From NCBI GenBank assembly GCA_964605665.1, contig CAZSDP010000020.1:16039-80038 (forward strand): a stretch of 64,000 bases of DNA. Reading direction: 5' to 3'. This stretch comes from CAZSDP01 sp964605665 (GTDB taxonomy: Bacteria > Planctomycetota > UBA8108 > UBA1146). Shown here one piece after another: positions 25,792-34,075 of the stretch. How positions within the stretch are numbered: position 1 is the stretch's first letter; every line of letters begins with the position of its first letter. The position numbers and the translations under genes were made by a program. Below the pieces are notes generated by a model. The model ran no database searches. It was given only the letters and a program-made list of their open reading frames with translations, and was not told the origin of the DNA.

Positions 25792-27578
25792 TGCGCTCCG
25801 TCCCCACCACCGCGATCCTCCTCTGCTTCGGTCTCCTCGCTTGCGGATCGCTCGGCGGAAGCCCGGCCGCGCTCTTCGCGCAGAACGCTCCGGCCGCCGA
25901 TCCCGATCTCCAGGTCGACCCCTCCCCGAGCGCCCCGAAGGCGCCTGTCTCTCCAAAGGAGAGCGCGATCGATCGCGCCCTCGCCGAGGTGCGCGCCGAG
26001 CTCGCGACGCTCGAAGCGGAGTGGGAAACCGAATCGCGTGCGCTCGACGCGGAGATCTCCTCTCGCGTCGTCGAGGTGACCGAGCTCTCCTCCGACGAAC
26101 TCGAACTCCGCCGGAATTTTGCCGATCTCGGCGAGCGCCTCTACCAGGCGGATGAGGCGCGGATCGAGGCGGAAGGGGAGCTCGCGCGGGTCGAAGGCGG
26201 GTTCGAGGCGTTCGTCGGCGAGCTGATGCGGCAGGCGAGTGATCTCGACGAGCGTTTCCGTCAGTCTCTGCTCATCACCTCGACTCCTCAGCTGCTCGAG
26301 GCGGTCGCCGGGATCCCGGGACGTCCACTGACTCCCGATGCCGATCTCGAGCGCGACCTCGATCAACTGCTCTCGGTCTACGAACGAATCCAGATCGCGG
26401 CCGAGACGGTGACCCCCTTTTCGAGTGAGGTCCGAATGACGGCGAGCGGGGGGGCCATCGAGTCCGCCGACGCCGTGCGTCTCGGTCTGATCGGCGGCTA
26501 CTACACCTCGCCCCTCGAGAGCGGCTTCCTCCTCGCGGCGACCGAGAGCGGCGCGAAGCCGGAGGGGCGCGCGATCGGTCTGACCGATACGCAACAGGCG
26601 TCGATCGCCGCACTCGTGAAGAATCCCGCCGACGGTGGAGCGATTCCGATGGACGTGACCGGCGGCGCGGGCCTTGCGGCTCTCGACGTCGGCGACTCCT
26701 TCCTGGAGTGGTTCGAGAAGGGTGGCGTCTTCATGTGGCCGATCGCCATCGTCGCGGCCCTGTCGCTCTTGATGGTGATCGAGCGGGCGATCGCCCTCGC
26801 CCTGAAGTCGCGCGGAATCGAGCGGCGGATCCAGAAGGTGCTCGCCCTGATCGAAGCAGGGCGCACCGAGGAGGCGCTTCACGCGTCGACCCGCACCGGC
26901 GGCCCGGTCGGCACCGTGTTGGAAGCCGCGCTCGTCCACTCCGATCGCGATCGCTCGGTGATGGAAGACGCCGTGCAAGAGGCGCTCCTCCACGCGCAGC
27001 CGCAGTTCACCGCGCGCCTCAGTTTCATCGCGCTCTGCGCGGCGGTCGCGCCGCTCATGGGACTGCTCGGAACGGTCACCGGAATGATCCTCACCTTCAA
27101 TCAGGTGACGATCTTCGGTACCTCCGATCCGCGCTTCATGGCGGGAGGGATCTCGGTCGCACTGATCACCACCCAAGGTGGGCTCTATCTCGCGATCCCC
27201 TGCCTGCTCGCCCGCGGCGTCCTCGGGGCGTTCGCCGACAGCGCGCTCGGGAAGCTCGAGACGGGGGCCATGTCGGTCGTCCTCGCGATCCTCGAGACGC
27301 GAGACCCGATCGAGGAGAGCGACGAGTCGATCGATTCGGCAGCCGAGGAACTCACCGCTGTCACGACGCCCGCGGTCGAGGAGTTCGCCCCGGTTGCGAG
27401 CGTGCGCGACGACGACCTCGAGCTCGACGACGACCCCTCGCTCGAAGATTCCAACGACGATGATGACGCGATCGAGGGGGAGTCCTCCCGAGGCGACAAG
27501 GTCTACGCCACCTCGGGCGAGGCACACGACGGTGGCGAGGACGAATCGGGCGCCCACACCGGCGCGGTGAGGGGCTGA
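25791..27578 (+). CDS. TtpC-like long MotA/TolQ/ExbB family protein
   Basis: A 595-residue protein from the ATG at 25791 (TGATG junction; a GTG three bases earlier is also possible). It has a signal peptide, a periplasmic coiled coil (about 50-150), a periplasmic domain to about 300, then an ExbB/TolQ-type proton-channel domain with three helices (FMWPIAIVAALSLLMVIERA near 310; FIALCAAVAPLMGLLGTVTGM near 410; SVALITTQGGLYLAIPCLL near 450) and an acidic C-terminal tail of about 110 residues rich in Asp/Glu. This is the TtpC arrangement known from Vibrio TonB2 systems, where it is needed for energy transduction. The acidic tail is longer than I would expect. Confidence 0.85.
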   Translation: MRSVPTTAILLCFGLLACGSLGGSPAALFAQNAPAADPDLQVDPSPSAPKAPVSPKESAIDRALAEVRAELATLEAEWETESRALDAEISSRVVEVTELSSDELELRRNFADLGERLYQADEARIEAEGELARVEGGFEAFVGELMRQASDLDERFRQSLLITSTPQLLEAVAGIPGRPLTPDADLERDLDQLLSVYERIQIAAETVTPFSSEVRMTASGGAIESADAVRLGLIGGYYTSPLESGFLLAATESGAKPEGRAIGLTDTQQASIAALVKNPADGGAIPMDVTGGAGLAALDVGDSFLEWFEKGGVFMWPIAIVAALSLLMVIERAIALALKSRGIERRIQKVLALIEAGRTEEALHASTRTGGPVGTVLEAALVHSDRDRSVMEDAVQEALLHAQPQFTARLSFIALCAAVAPLMGLLGTVTGMILTFNQVTIFGTSDPRFMAGGISVALITTQGGLYLAIPCLLARGVLGAFADSALGKLETGAMSVVLAILETRDPIEESDESIDSAAEELTAVTTPAVEEFAPVASVRDDDLELDDDPSLEDSNDDDDAIEGESSRGDKVYATSGEAHDGGEDESGAHTGAVRG

Positions 27579-27581
27579 TCG

Positions 27582-28340
27582 ATGCCCGAGATCTTCACAT
27601 CGGTGATCGAGCTGGTCGAGCGAGGCACGCTCCCCGTCATGATGCCGCTGATCCTCGCGTGCCTCGGGATCGGCCTCTTGACGATCGATCGCATTTTCTA
27701 CCTCTACGACCTGCGTTCGCTCGTTCAGTGGTTTCCCGGAGTCCGTCGTTCGCTGTCGCGCGATAAGCAGCGGGTGGTGCGAGCCTTTCACTCCCTTCTC
27801 GAGGAGGACACGAAGAGTGCGCGCGCTGAACTCGAAGCGGCGTGCCTGCGTTACCGCACGCCCTACTCGCGCTTCCTCCTGCGCATACTCGCGTCCGGGA
27901 GCCGTCGCGGCACCGATGCGGTGCGGAAGGAGCTCCACGCGGAGCGCGCGGAGCTCGAGGAGAACCTCTCGATCGAGCGGGGAATGTCGATGCTCTCGAC
28001 CTTCGCCCGAGCGGCGCCGTTGATGGGACTCATGGGGACGGTCACCGGCATGATCGCGACCTTCAGCGCGATGATGACGAACTCGACCAACGACCCGAAG
28101 GCGCTCTCGTCGGGGATCTCGATCGCTCTGACCGCGACGAACGTCGGGCTGGTGGTCTCCCTCCCTGGCGTCATCAGCATGGGGTGGCTCTCGAAGCGAG
28201 GGCAGATCCTGCAGTCGGAGATCCGCATCGCTTCGATGCAGCTGCGCGGGGACACGGTGCATTCGAACGACGAGACGGTGGGCGACAGGGCCCCCGGGGC
28301 AGAGGGCGCGAACGGCGCTCTGGAGATGGCGACCCGATGA
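27582..28340 (+). CDS. exbB: ExbB-like biopolymer transport protein
   Basis: A 252-residue inner-membrane protein with the three-helix ExbB/TolQ layout: helix 1 at about 18-40, helices 2-3 in the GMSMLSTFARAAPLMGLMGTVTGM and ALTATNVGLVVSLPGVISMG regions. With ExbD it forms the proton channel that energizes TonB. Three bases separate it from the TtpC-like gene, and its stop overlaps exbD (ATGA). The C-terminal 25 residues are a polar tail. Confidence 0.9.
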   Translation: MPEIFTSVIELVERGTLPVMMPLILACLGIGLLTIDRIFYLYDLRSLVQWFPGVRRSLSRDKQRVVRAFHSLLEEDTKSARAELEAACLRYRTPYSRFLLRILASGSRRGTDAVRKELHAERAELEENLSIERGMSMLSTFARAAPLMGLMGTVTGMIATFSAMMTNSTNDPKALSSGISIALTATNVGLVVSLPGVISMGWLSKRGQILQSEIRIASMQLRGDTVHSNDETVGDRAPGAEGANGALEMATR

Positions 28341-28744
28341 TTCGATCCAGACGAAAGAGCGCACTCGAAGAGGCGACCGTCGACATGGCGCCTCTCATCG
28401 ACATGACGTTCCTGCTCCTGATCTTCTTCCTGGTGAACACGAACTTCATCAAAGAGACCGGCATTGAGGTGAAGCGCCCCGAGGCCGCGAGTGGGGAATC
28501 CCAGGGAGGCGACATCATCCTCGTTGGCATCTCGTCGGCGGGGACGATCCACATGGCGGGGAACCGCATCGATCTCAGCTCGGTGCGCACCGAGGTCGCG
28601 CAGGCGCGCATCAAGCAGCCGAAGGCCCCGGTGGTCGTGGTCGCGGATGAGGGGTCGCGCACCGGCCTGATGGTCCGCGTCATCGACGAGTGCAAACGCG
28701 CCGGCGCGGAAGACATCAGTATTGCGACGAAGACCGAGGGGTGA
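28337..28744 (+). CDS. exbD: ExbD-like biopolymer transport protein
   Basis: A 135-residue protein with a short cytoplasmic start, one helix containing the conserved aspartate (APLIDMTFLLLIFFLVNT; Asp near residue 22) and a periplasmic domain ending VVADEGSRTGLMVRVIDECKRAG, as in ExbD/TolR. The membrane aspartate carries protons in the motor. The ATG overlaps the exbB stop. Confidence 0.92.
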   Translation: MIRSRRKSALEEATVDMAPLIDMTFLLLIFFLVNTNFIKETGIEVKRPEAASGESQGGDIILVGISSAGTIHMAGNRIDLSSVRTEVAQARIKQPKAPVVVVADEGSRTGLMVRVIDECKRAGAEDISIATKTEG

Positions 28745-28751
28745 TCGACGA

Positions 28752-29582
28752 ATGAAGCGGTCGAGCCAAAACCCCTTCGCAGGCGGAGCGACCGGATCGC
28801 GCGCCGGGCGCCTTCTCGCAACGCTGGTCGGAGGCGTCGGGTTCACTCTTCTCGTGCTCTCCTTCCTCGCTTGGATCCAACCGAGCTCGGAGGGGGAGAG
28901 GGTCGAGAAGCCCGCGTTTCAGACTGTGTTCAAGGTCGAGCGCGACCCGCCGCCGAAGGCACAGGCCCCGCCGAAGGATCGCAAGCCGCCGCCGAAGCCG
29001 CGGAAGAAGGTCGAGAAGCCGAAGCCGAAACAGGTCGCGCGTCGCTCGAAGCCGCGCTCCGCCCGCCCCCCGACAGCCCAGCGTTCGCCGCGGGCACCGG
29101 TGGTCGGCATCGCCGCCTCAACTCTCGGAATCGGTGGGTCGGGAGGAGGAGCGGTGATCCAGGTGGGATCCGACGACTTCAGCGACACCATCGACGAAGT
29201 GGAGTCGCAACTCGCCTACGAAGAGCTTCAGGACACGATCCGCGAGTCGCGCGGAACGACCTCCGAGATGGAGTCGGGGCGGGCGAAGACGCCGGGGGTC
29301 GCGAAGGGTGCTCGTCAGCTCCCGCCTCCCAAGCCTCCGTACCCGAAGGCCGCGCGGCAGGCCAACATCGAGGGAGCGGTCAAGTTTCGCGCCCTTGTCG
29401 AAGTCGACGGAACCATCAGCGAGTACGAAATCTTGACCGCTCAACCGGAGGGGTACTTCGAGGAGACGATCATCGAATCGGTGATCCCGAACCTCCGCTT
29501 CCACCCCGCAGAAGACGCCGAAGGTCAGCCGCTCCCCTCGTGGGAGACCGTGATCTACCGCTTCGAATTGAAGGACGCATGA
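28752..29582 (+). CDS. tonB: TonB energy-transducer protein
   Basis: A 276-residue protein: an N-terminal helix (about 22-42, LLATLVGGVGFTLLVLSFLAW), a Pro/Lys-rich periplasmic spacer (about 60-115, repeats of PPPK/PKPK), a glycine-rich stretch, and a C-terminal TonB domain (about 195-272: PPYPKAARQANIEGAVKFRA, VDGTISEYEIL, LRFHPAEDAEGQP). It overlaps the following TPR gene by four bases. It should contact the TonB box of the receptor at 21301. Confidence 0.92.
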   Translation: MKRSSQNPFAGGATGSRAGRLLATLVGGVGFTLLVLSFLAWIQPSSEGERVEKPAFQTVFKVERDPPPKAQAPPKDRKPPPKPRKKVEKPKPKQVARRSKPRSARPPTAQRSPRAPVVGIAASTLGIGGSGGGAVIQVGSDDFSDTIDEVESQLAYEELQDTIRESRGTTSEMESGRAKTPGVAKGARQLPPPKPPYPKAARQANIEGAVKFRALVEVDGTISEYEILTAQPEGYFEETIIESVIPNLRFHPAEDAEGQPLPSWETVIYRFELKDA

Positions 29583-31306
29583 ACGAGCCGAATCAGAGGA
29601 AGCGAACGATGCCTGCAAGCCCCCAGAAATCCGTTGAGAAGGTGCTTTCGATCGAAATGACTTCTGTAACGGGCTGCCAGACTCGATCGAGCCAGCGCGC
29701 CCGCCCCGCGCGGTGGTCTCCCGTCCTTCTCGCCGTCGCGAGCTTCGGACTGCTCGGCCCGGCGACCGGTTGCAAGATGATGACGGATGGCCAAATGGCC
29801 GCGCTGAAGGCGGAGGAGACGCGCGCGAAGAGCGTCGATTCCCTCTCCGCCGTGACGGCGAAGAAGAACACCGCGCAGGACGAGAAACGCCGTCAACTGC
29901 AACTGAAGGTCGACGCGAATCGCGCGCGCGGGCAGCGCTCGGAAGCATTCCGAGCCGCGTCCCATCAGTACTCCCTCGGGCAGCCCGCGGAGGCGCTCGC
30001 CGCCCTCGATGCGATTCTCGCTCGAGACGAGGCGTCGGTGGTCGCCTACCAAGAGGCGCGCGCCACCGGCGAGACGGCCGAGTTCCTCACGCGGACCATC
30101 GAGGTGGAGAGTACCGATCCCGCCGCGCCCGGTCCGACTTCGGAGGAGGAGCTGATCCCGCCTCCGATGGATCACCGCGAGCGCGCGACGATCTTGGTGG
30201 TGCGCGGCGCCGCGCTCTACGACCTGGGACAAACGGAGGAAGGGATCCGTGAGTTCGAACGTGCAGTGGCGCTCGATCCGTCGAACCGCGCCGCGCGGAT
30301 CAACTTCGGCAAGCTGCTCTTCCAGAAGCGAGAATGGCGTGGCGCGATCCGGGCGTGGAAGCACGAGTTCGACGACGGCTATCGCAGCGCCGAACTGCTC
30401 GAGCTGATGGGGCAGGCGCTCTACGAGATGGCGGTCGAGGAGGGCGACGACAGTCTGCTCGAGGCCGCCCGCGCCGCGCTCCTCGAAGCGCTCGTGGTCA
30501 ATCCCGACGACGAGGGGATGCTCCGCTGGCTGGGGCTCATCGAGTATCGCACACGGCGGTTCGACTCGGCGGTCCGCTACTTCCGCGCCATTCTCGCGCG
30601 CAGCCCGTTCGATGTCGGCACTATGGAGCTGATCGCCAACTGCCACATCGAGCTCGGTGATCTCCCTCACGCGGCGGACCAGCTCGAGCTGATCGTGCGG
30701 ATCACGAAGAAGGATCCGACGCGGATCTGCCAGACCCTCTCCGACATCTACCGCGAACTGAATCTTCCCGATCGTGCGGCGCTCTGGCTCCGCCGTGCCT
30801 TCCCCGACGGGAATCTCCCGCCGGAGCAGCGACTCGCGCTCGGCTATCACCTGCTCTCCGCGGAGAAGCTCGAGGACGCGCTCACCGAGCTCGACGCGAT
30901 TCCGAGCGCTGCTACCGAGTTCGCCGAGGCGCAGAGTGTCGCGGCAGAGATCGAGGTCTCGCTCCGTCGACCGAGCGCGGCGGCGGCTCGCATCGAAGGA
31001 GTGCTCGATCGACTCCCCGGAGACGGGCGCATTCGGCTGGTCGCCGCGGACCTTCACATGGAGGAGAAGCGCTACCTCGAGGCGGCAAAGTTCTACAACC
31101 TCGCCGCTGCGCTCCCCGCCACGAAGGGGCGCGGCCTCGCGGGGGCGGCTGAGGCGTACTACGAACTCGGCGATCTTCAAAAGGCGATGGCCTACTACCA
31201 AGATGCGCTGGAGGCGGTGCCGGAGAACGCGGCGTATCGCTCGGCGCTCGATGAGATCCGGTCCGAGGCTCAATTCCGGACCGAGGTCGGCCAGGGCACG
31301 CCGTGA
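29579..31306 (+). CDS. TPR lipoprotein associated with the TonB system
   Basis: A 575-residue protein. The ATG at 29579 overlaps the tonB stop (ATGA); a lipobox-like GPATGC follows at residue 65, late for a signal peptide, so a downstream start (for example 29657, putting Cys at 39) is possible. From about residue 110 it is helical TPR repeats (ALAALDAILARDEASVVAYQ, EEGIREFERAVALDPSNRA, AMAYYQDALEAVPENAAYR among others). TPR proteins close many TtpC/TonB2-type operons. Its last 13 codons are part of a 117-base tandem duplication. Confidence 0.8.
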   Translation: MNEPNQRKRTMPASPQKSVEKVLSIEMTSVTGCQTRSSQRARPARWSPVLLAVASFGLLGPATGCKMMTDGQMAALKAEETRAKSVDSLSAVTAKKNTAQDEKRRQLQLKVDANRARGQRSEAFRAASHQYSLGQPAEALAALDAILARDEASVVAYQEARATGETAEFLTRTIEVESTDPAAPGPTSEEELIPPPMDHRERATILVVRGAALYDLGQTEEGIREFERAVALDPSNRAARINFGKLLFQKREWRGAIRAWKHEFDDGYRSAELLELMGQALYEMAVEEGDDSLLEAARAALLEALVVNPDDEGMLRWLGLIEYRTRRFDSAVRYFRAILARSPFDVGTMELIANCHIELGDLPHAADQLELIVRITKKDPTRICQTLSDIYRELNLPDRAALWLRRAFPDGNLPPEQRLALGYHLLSAEKLEDALTELDAIPSAATEFAEAQSVAAEIEVSLRRPSAAAARIEGVLDRLPGDGRIRLVAADLHMEEKRYLEAAKFYNLAAALPATKGRGLAGAAEAYYELGDLQKAMAYYQDALEAVPENAAYRSALDEIRSEAQFRTEVGQGTP

Positions 31307-31501
31307 ACCGGGCGCCGTCTCTCGGAACATTGACAAGGATGACTCTGATGAATCGACGATCGATGCGGGCGCGCGGTGCGCTCTGCTCAATTCCGGACCG
31401 AGGTCGGCCAGGGCACGCCGTGAACCGGGCGCCGTCTCTCGGAACATTGACAAGGATGACTCTGATGAATCGACGATCGATGCGGGCGCGCGGTGCGCTC
31501 T
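31268..31501 (+). repeat. Perfect 117-base tandem duplication at a gene junction
   Basis: Bases 31268-31384 and 31385-31501 are identical by my reading. The unit (39 codons) spans the last codons and stop of the TPR gene plus the start of the next lipoprotein gene. Because 117 is divisible by three, the reading frame of the downstream gene stays open through both copies, giving a doubled N-terminus if an early start is used. Confidence 0.92.
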
Positions 31502-32361
31502 TCACGCTCTGCCTCGGGTTCGGGATCCTGGCCGCGAGCGGTTGCCAGAACACCGACCTCAACTCGGGCCCTTCGCTGGTCAACGACACGCCCGACGTCG
31601 CAGCGGATCCGTGCCCACCTCCCTTCGACGTCCCGATCGTGATCAACGAGATCATGTTGATCAACGCGGGGTCGGTCCCCGGGCCTGAAGGTGCGCAGCC
31701 GTGGATCGAGCTCTTCAATCCGAGCGCGAGTCCCTTCGATCTCGCCGGAGCGACGATCACTGACGATCTCGCGGAGGCGGAGAAGTGGGAGTTTCCCTGT
31801 GAGTCCGAGACTGCCGACACCGTGATCGAGGCGGGGGAGTACCTCGTGCTCTTCTTCAGCGACGCGTTCGTTTCGGAGGAAGATTTGATCATCGACTTCC
31901 TCCCCGCGATCGATGGTCAGATCACGCTGGCGATCAACGGTGCGAACACACTCGAGGAAGTGGGGTTCGACGCGAGCGAGCTCCAGCCCGATCAGACGGT
32001 GGGGGTCACCGACGACGGGGACTTCGTCCTGCTTCTGGAACCCACGGCGGGATTTCCCAACTCCGCCCCGCTCGTCGCGCCGCCCGCAGAGTTCATCCGA
32101 GGCGACGTCGACGCGAACGGCACGGTCGACGGCGACGATCTCGTTCTCTTGGAACAGATTCTCTTCGAGCAGGCTGAGCCGCTCCCCGCGTGTCTCGACC
32201 GACTCGACGTCAACGACGACGGCGTACTCGACATCGCCGATGCGAGCTTCCTCTTCCTCGCGCTCGAGGGTTGGGGCCCGATGATTCCGCCCCCCTTCCC
32301 CGCGCCGGGGCTCGATACGACCGACGATGTCTTGGCCTGTGAGAGTGAGGTGCTTCCGTGA
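31465..32361 (+). CDS. Lipoprotein with lamin-tail-like domain and dockerin-like module
   Basis: A 298-residue lipoprotein. Of the duplicated starts I chose the ATG at 31465 in the second copy, eight bases after AGGA, because it gives a normal signal peptide with lipobox LAASGC (Cys27). A lamin-tail-like domain covers about 50-190 (VINEIMLINAG, WIELFNPSASPFDLAGATI), then the dockerin-like repeats (about 208-275: RGDVDANGTVDGDDLVLLEQ, DVNDDGVLDIADASFLFL) and a short tail with a single cysteine. It is surface-exposed if outer-membrane anchored. It overlaps the next gene by four bases (GTGA). Confidence 0.78.
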   Translation: MNRRSMRARGALFTLCLGFGILAASGCQNTDLNSGPSLVNDTPDVAADPCPPPFDVPIVINEIMLINAGSVPGPEGAQPWIELFNPSASPFDLAGATITDDLAEAEKWEFPCESETADTVIEAGEYLVLFFSDAFVSEEDLIIDFLPAIDGQITLAINGANTLEEVGFDASELQPDQTVGVTDDGDFVLLLEPTAGFPNSAPLVAPPAEFIRGDVDANGTVDGDDLVLLEQILFEQAEPLPACLDRLDVNDDGVLDIADASFLFLALEGWGPMIPPPFPAPGLDTTDDVLACESEVLP

Positions 32362-33638
32362 TCGGTACCCCTGGACGCATTTTGATGGCCTGCGCAGCGA
32401 TCTGCGCCACGACGCTCGCCTCGACCCTCTACGCGGGGGGCGCCGACTACACGCTGCGCTTCGGGGAATCCCAGGGCGCGGTCGGTGGTGAGGCGACGAT
32501 CGCCGTGCTCCTCGACGTCGCGCCGACCGCTGCGCCGGTGGCGGCGTGGTCGATCGGAGTCTGTCACGGCGCTGAAGTCGATATCGTCTCCCTCGCCCAG
32601 GGGAACACTACCGCGGCGCTCGATCCCGCGTTCGAGGATTCGCAGCTCGTGCCCGGCTCCGGCTGGGCGATCGGGGTGATCCTCAGCTTCGTCGGATCGA
32701 CGACGATCGAGCCGGGGAACGGTTACTCGCTGCACCTGCCGCGCTACGCCCTGCTCGCCGAAGGGGACGCCACGCTCAGCTACTGCAACACCATCGGAGC
32801 GCCGACGCCGGTCGAGACCCTCATCTCCGACCCCAGTTCGGCGACGGTCCCCCCGACACAGATCGATGGCGTGATATCGATCGGCCTCGTCCCGCCGATC
32901 GAGTGTCGACTCGCCTCTTCGAGCGCGAGTGCGGGGGAGAGCGTCGAGCTCGCGGTCACGGTCGACAATCCGGTCGCGTTCGAAGGCTTTGCGTTCGGGG
33001 CGCGGGGAACTGCGATGCTCATGCTCGATTCCGTCACCGCGGGGAGTGCTCTCCAGGCGGCGACGGGGGGGCTCGGCCCCGAGTACTTCGCCGTCAACCT
33101 GTCGCCGGCCGGTGGGGTGGGACTCACTGTCGCCTGTTTGATCCGCACTTCGCCTCCCCTCGCGACGGTGCCGCCGGGGGTCGATCAAGAGATCGCGATC
33201 GTTGGGGGAGTGGTCGATGCCGCCGCGCCGACCGATGAAGTGATCCCGGTCACCTTCGCGAGCGACCTCGGGTCTCCGGCGGTCCTCACCCGCTTCTCCG
33301 TCGGGGGAGTCGGTGTGACGCCGATCTTGTCAGATGGAGCAGTGATGGTGCTCCCGGGAGGCACGCAGTTTCTACGCGGTGACATCGACCTCGACGGCAT
33401 GATCGGCCTCGGTGACGCGATTTTTCTTGCGAGCTATCTCTTCGGGAGTGGAGCGAGCCCCGGCTGTCTGGTGGCGGCGGACGTGAACGACGATGGCGCG
33501 CTCGCCCTCGACGACGTCATCGTACATCTCGGCTACCAATTCTCGGGGGGCACTGCCCCCGCGGCCCCGTTCCCGAGTTGCGGAGTCGACCCGACCCCCG
33601 ATGCCTTGACCTGCCTCGCAGCGACGATATGCCCCTGA
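32358..33638 (+). CDS. Exported cohesin-like protein with C-terminal dockerin-like module
   Basis: A 426-residue protein using a GTG start at 32358 that overlaps the preceding stop. Signal peptide about 1-26 (ACAAICATTLASTLYAGG). Two beta-rich cohesin-like halves follow (about 30-175 and 180-330; YTLRFGESQGAVGGEATIAVLLD; AGESVELAVTVDN), then the EF-hand pair (RGDIDLDGMIGLGDAIFLA, DVNDDGALALDDVIVHLGYQF) and the tail PFPSCGVDPTPDALTC...ICP shared with other proteins in the window. Last gene of the TonB operon; an imperfect hairpin overlaps its stop codon (33629-33650). Confidence 0.8.
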   Translation: MIGTPGRILMACAAICATTLASTLYAGGADYTLRFGESQGAVGGEATIAVLLDVAPTAAPVAAWSIGVCHGAEVDIVSLAQGNTTAALDPAFEDSQLVPGSGWAIGVILSFVGSTTIEPGNGYSLHLPRYALLAEGDATLSYCNTIGAPTPVETLISDPSSATVPPTQIDGVISIGLVPPIECRLASSSASAGESVELAVTVDNPVAFEGFAFGARGTAMLMLDSVTAGSALQAATGGLGPEYFAVNLSPAGGVGLTVACLIRTSPPLATVPPGVDQEIAIVGGVVDAAAPTDEVIPVTFASDLGSPAVLTRFSVGGVGVTPILSDGAVMVLPGGTQFLRGDIDLDGMIGLGDAIFLASYLFGSGASPGCLVAADVNDDGALALDDVIVHLGYQFSGGTAPAAPFPSCGVDPTPDALTCLAATICP

Positions 33639-33795
33639 GTCGCAGGGCATCGCAGCCTGATTCGCGACCGGTGTGCAGTGCGCGGTGCCTCGCGATCGAG
33701 GAGCGAGATACCGCGTGGGTCCATCATTTCGTCGCACCCGGATGCGCAGGGCTCCCCGCTGTCGAAGTAGAGCGGGGGTCGTCGTGAGAGTTCGA

Positions 33796-33942
33796 ATCAC
33801 ACACGGACCCCATGCACGCCTTGCGGAGAACCAGAGAGCCACATTCGTAGGTACCGGTTGGGGAGTGATTTAGCGTCCGCTCGGAGGCCGTCTCCAGGGG
33901 GAGAGCGTATCGAGTTCGCCCGGGCGTCCGTGGGGAGCCATG
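33796..33942 (+). repeat. Direct repeat, copy B (right flank of the TonB cassette)
   Basis: Partner of 18969-19113 (same strand). It ends in a 22-base segment (33932-33953, partly beyond the repeat) that matches tRNA-Asn 3518-3539 at 21 positions, covering the acceptor 3' end, CCA and terminator start. This makes it a candidate attachment-site or tRNA-tail copy. Confidence 0.8.
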
Positions 33943-33974
33943 AACGCCCTCGCCTGATCAGGCGAGGGCGTTTT
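33943..33974 (+). terminator. Palindromic rho-independent terminator
   Basis: Bases 33943-33972 are a perfect 30-base palindrome (AACGCCCTCGCCTGA and its complement), followed by TTTT and flanked by AA. It can stop plus-strand transcription from the TonB operon. Its start is homologous to the tRNA-Asn terminator. Confidence 0.82.
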
Positions 33975-34033
33975 CCATCAGGGCTTATTTCAACGGGGCT
34001 TTTCTAAGAGGCCGTGGGGTCCGACCGGTCTTA

Positions 34034-34075
34034 GGGGGGCACAGATATTCAGGGGGCACAAATTCAACTGTGCCC
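34034..34075 (-). terminator. GGGCACA inverted repeat, likely terminator of the gene at 34127
   Basis: On the minus strand GGGCACAG can pair with either of two downstream copies, TGTGCCC or CTGTGCCC, giving alternative 7-8 base-pair stems. It lies about 50 bases after the stop codon of the minus-strand gene. There is no strong U-tract. Confidence 0.45.

Noticed and set aside
25692..28364. An 890-codon minus-strand frame
   Set aside because: Antisense to the TtpC and exbB genes, Arg/Asp-rich, no domains.
33718..33805. A functional tRNA
   Set aside because: The T-stem and acceptor are mispaired, no proper D-arm or anticodon loop forms, and CCA is not in register.
33843..33942. A second tRNA ending in GGGGAGCCA
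   Set aside because: No matching 5' acceptor strand (TCCCC...) exists upstream; only the 3' tail is copied.
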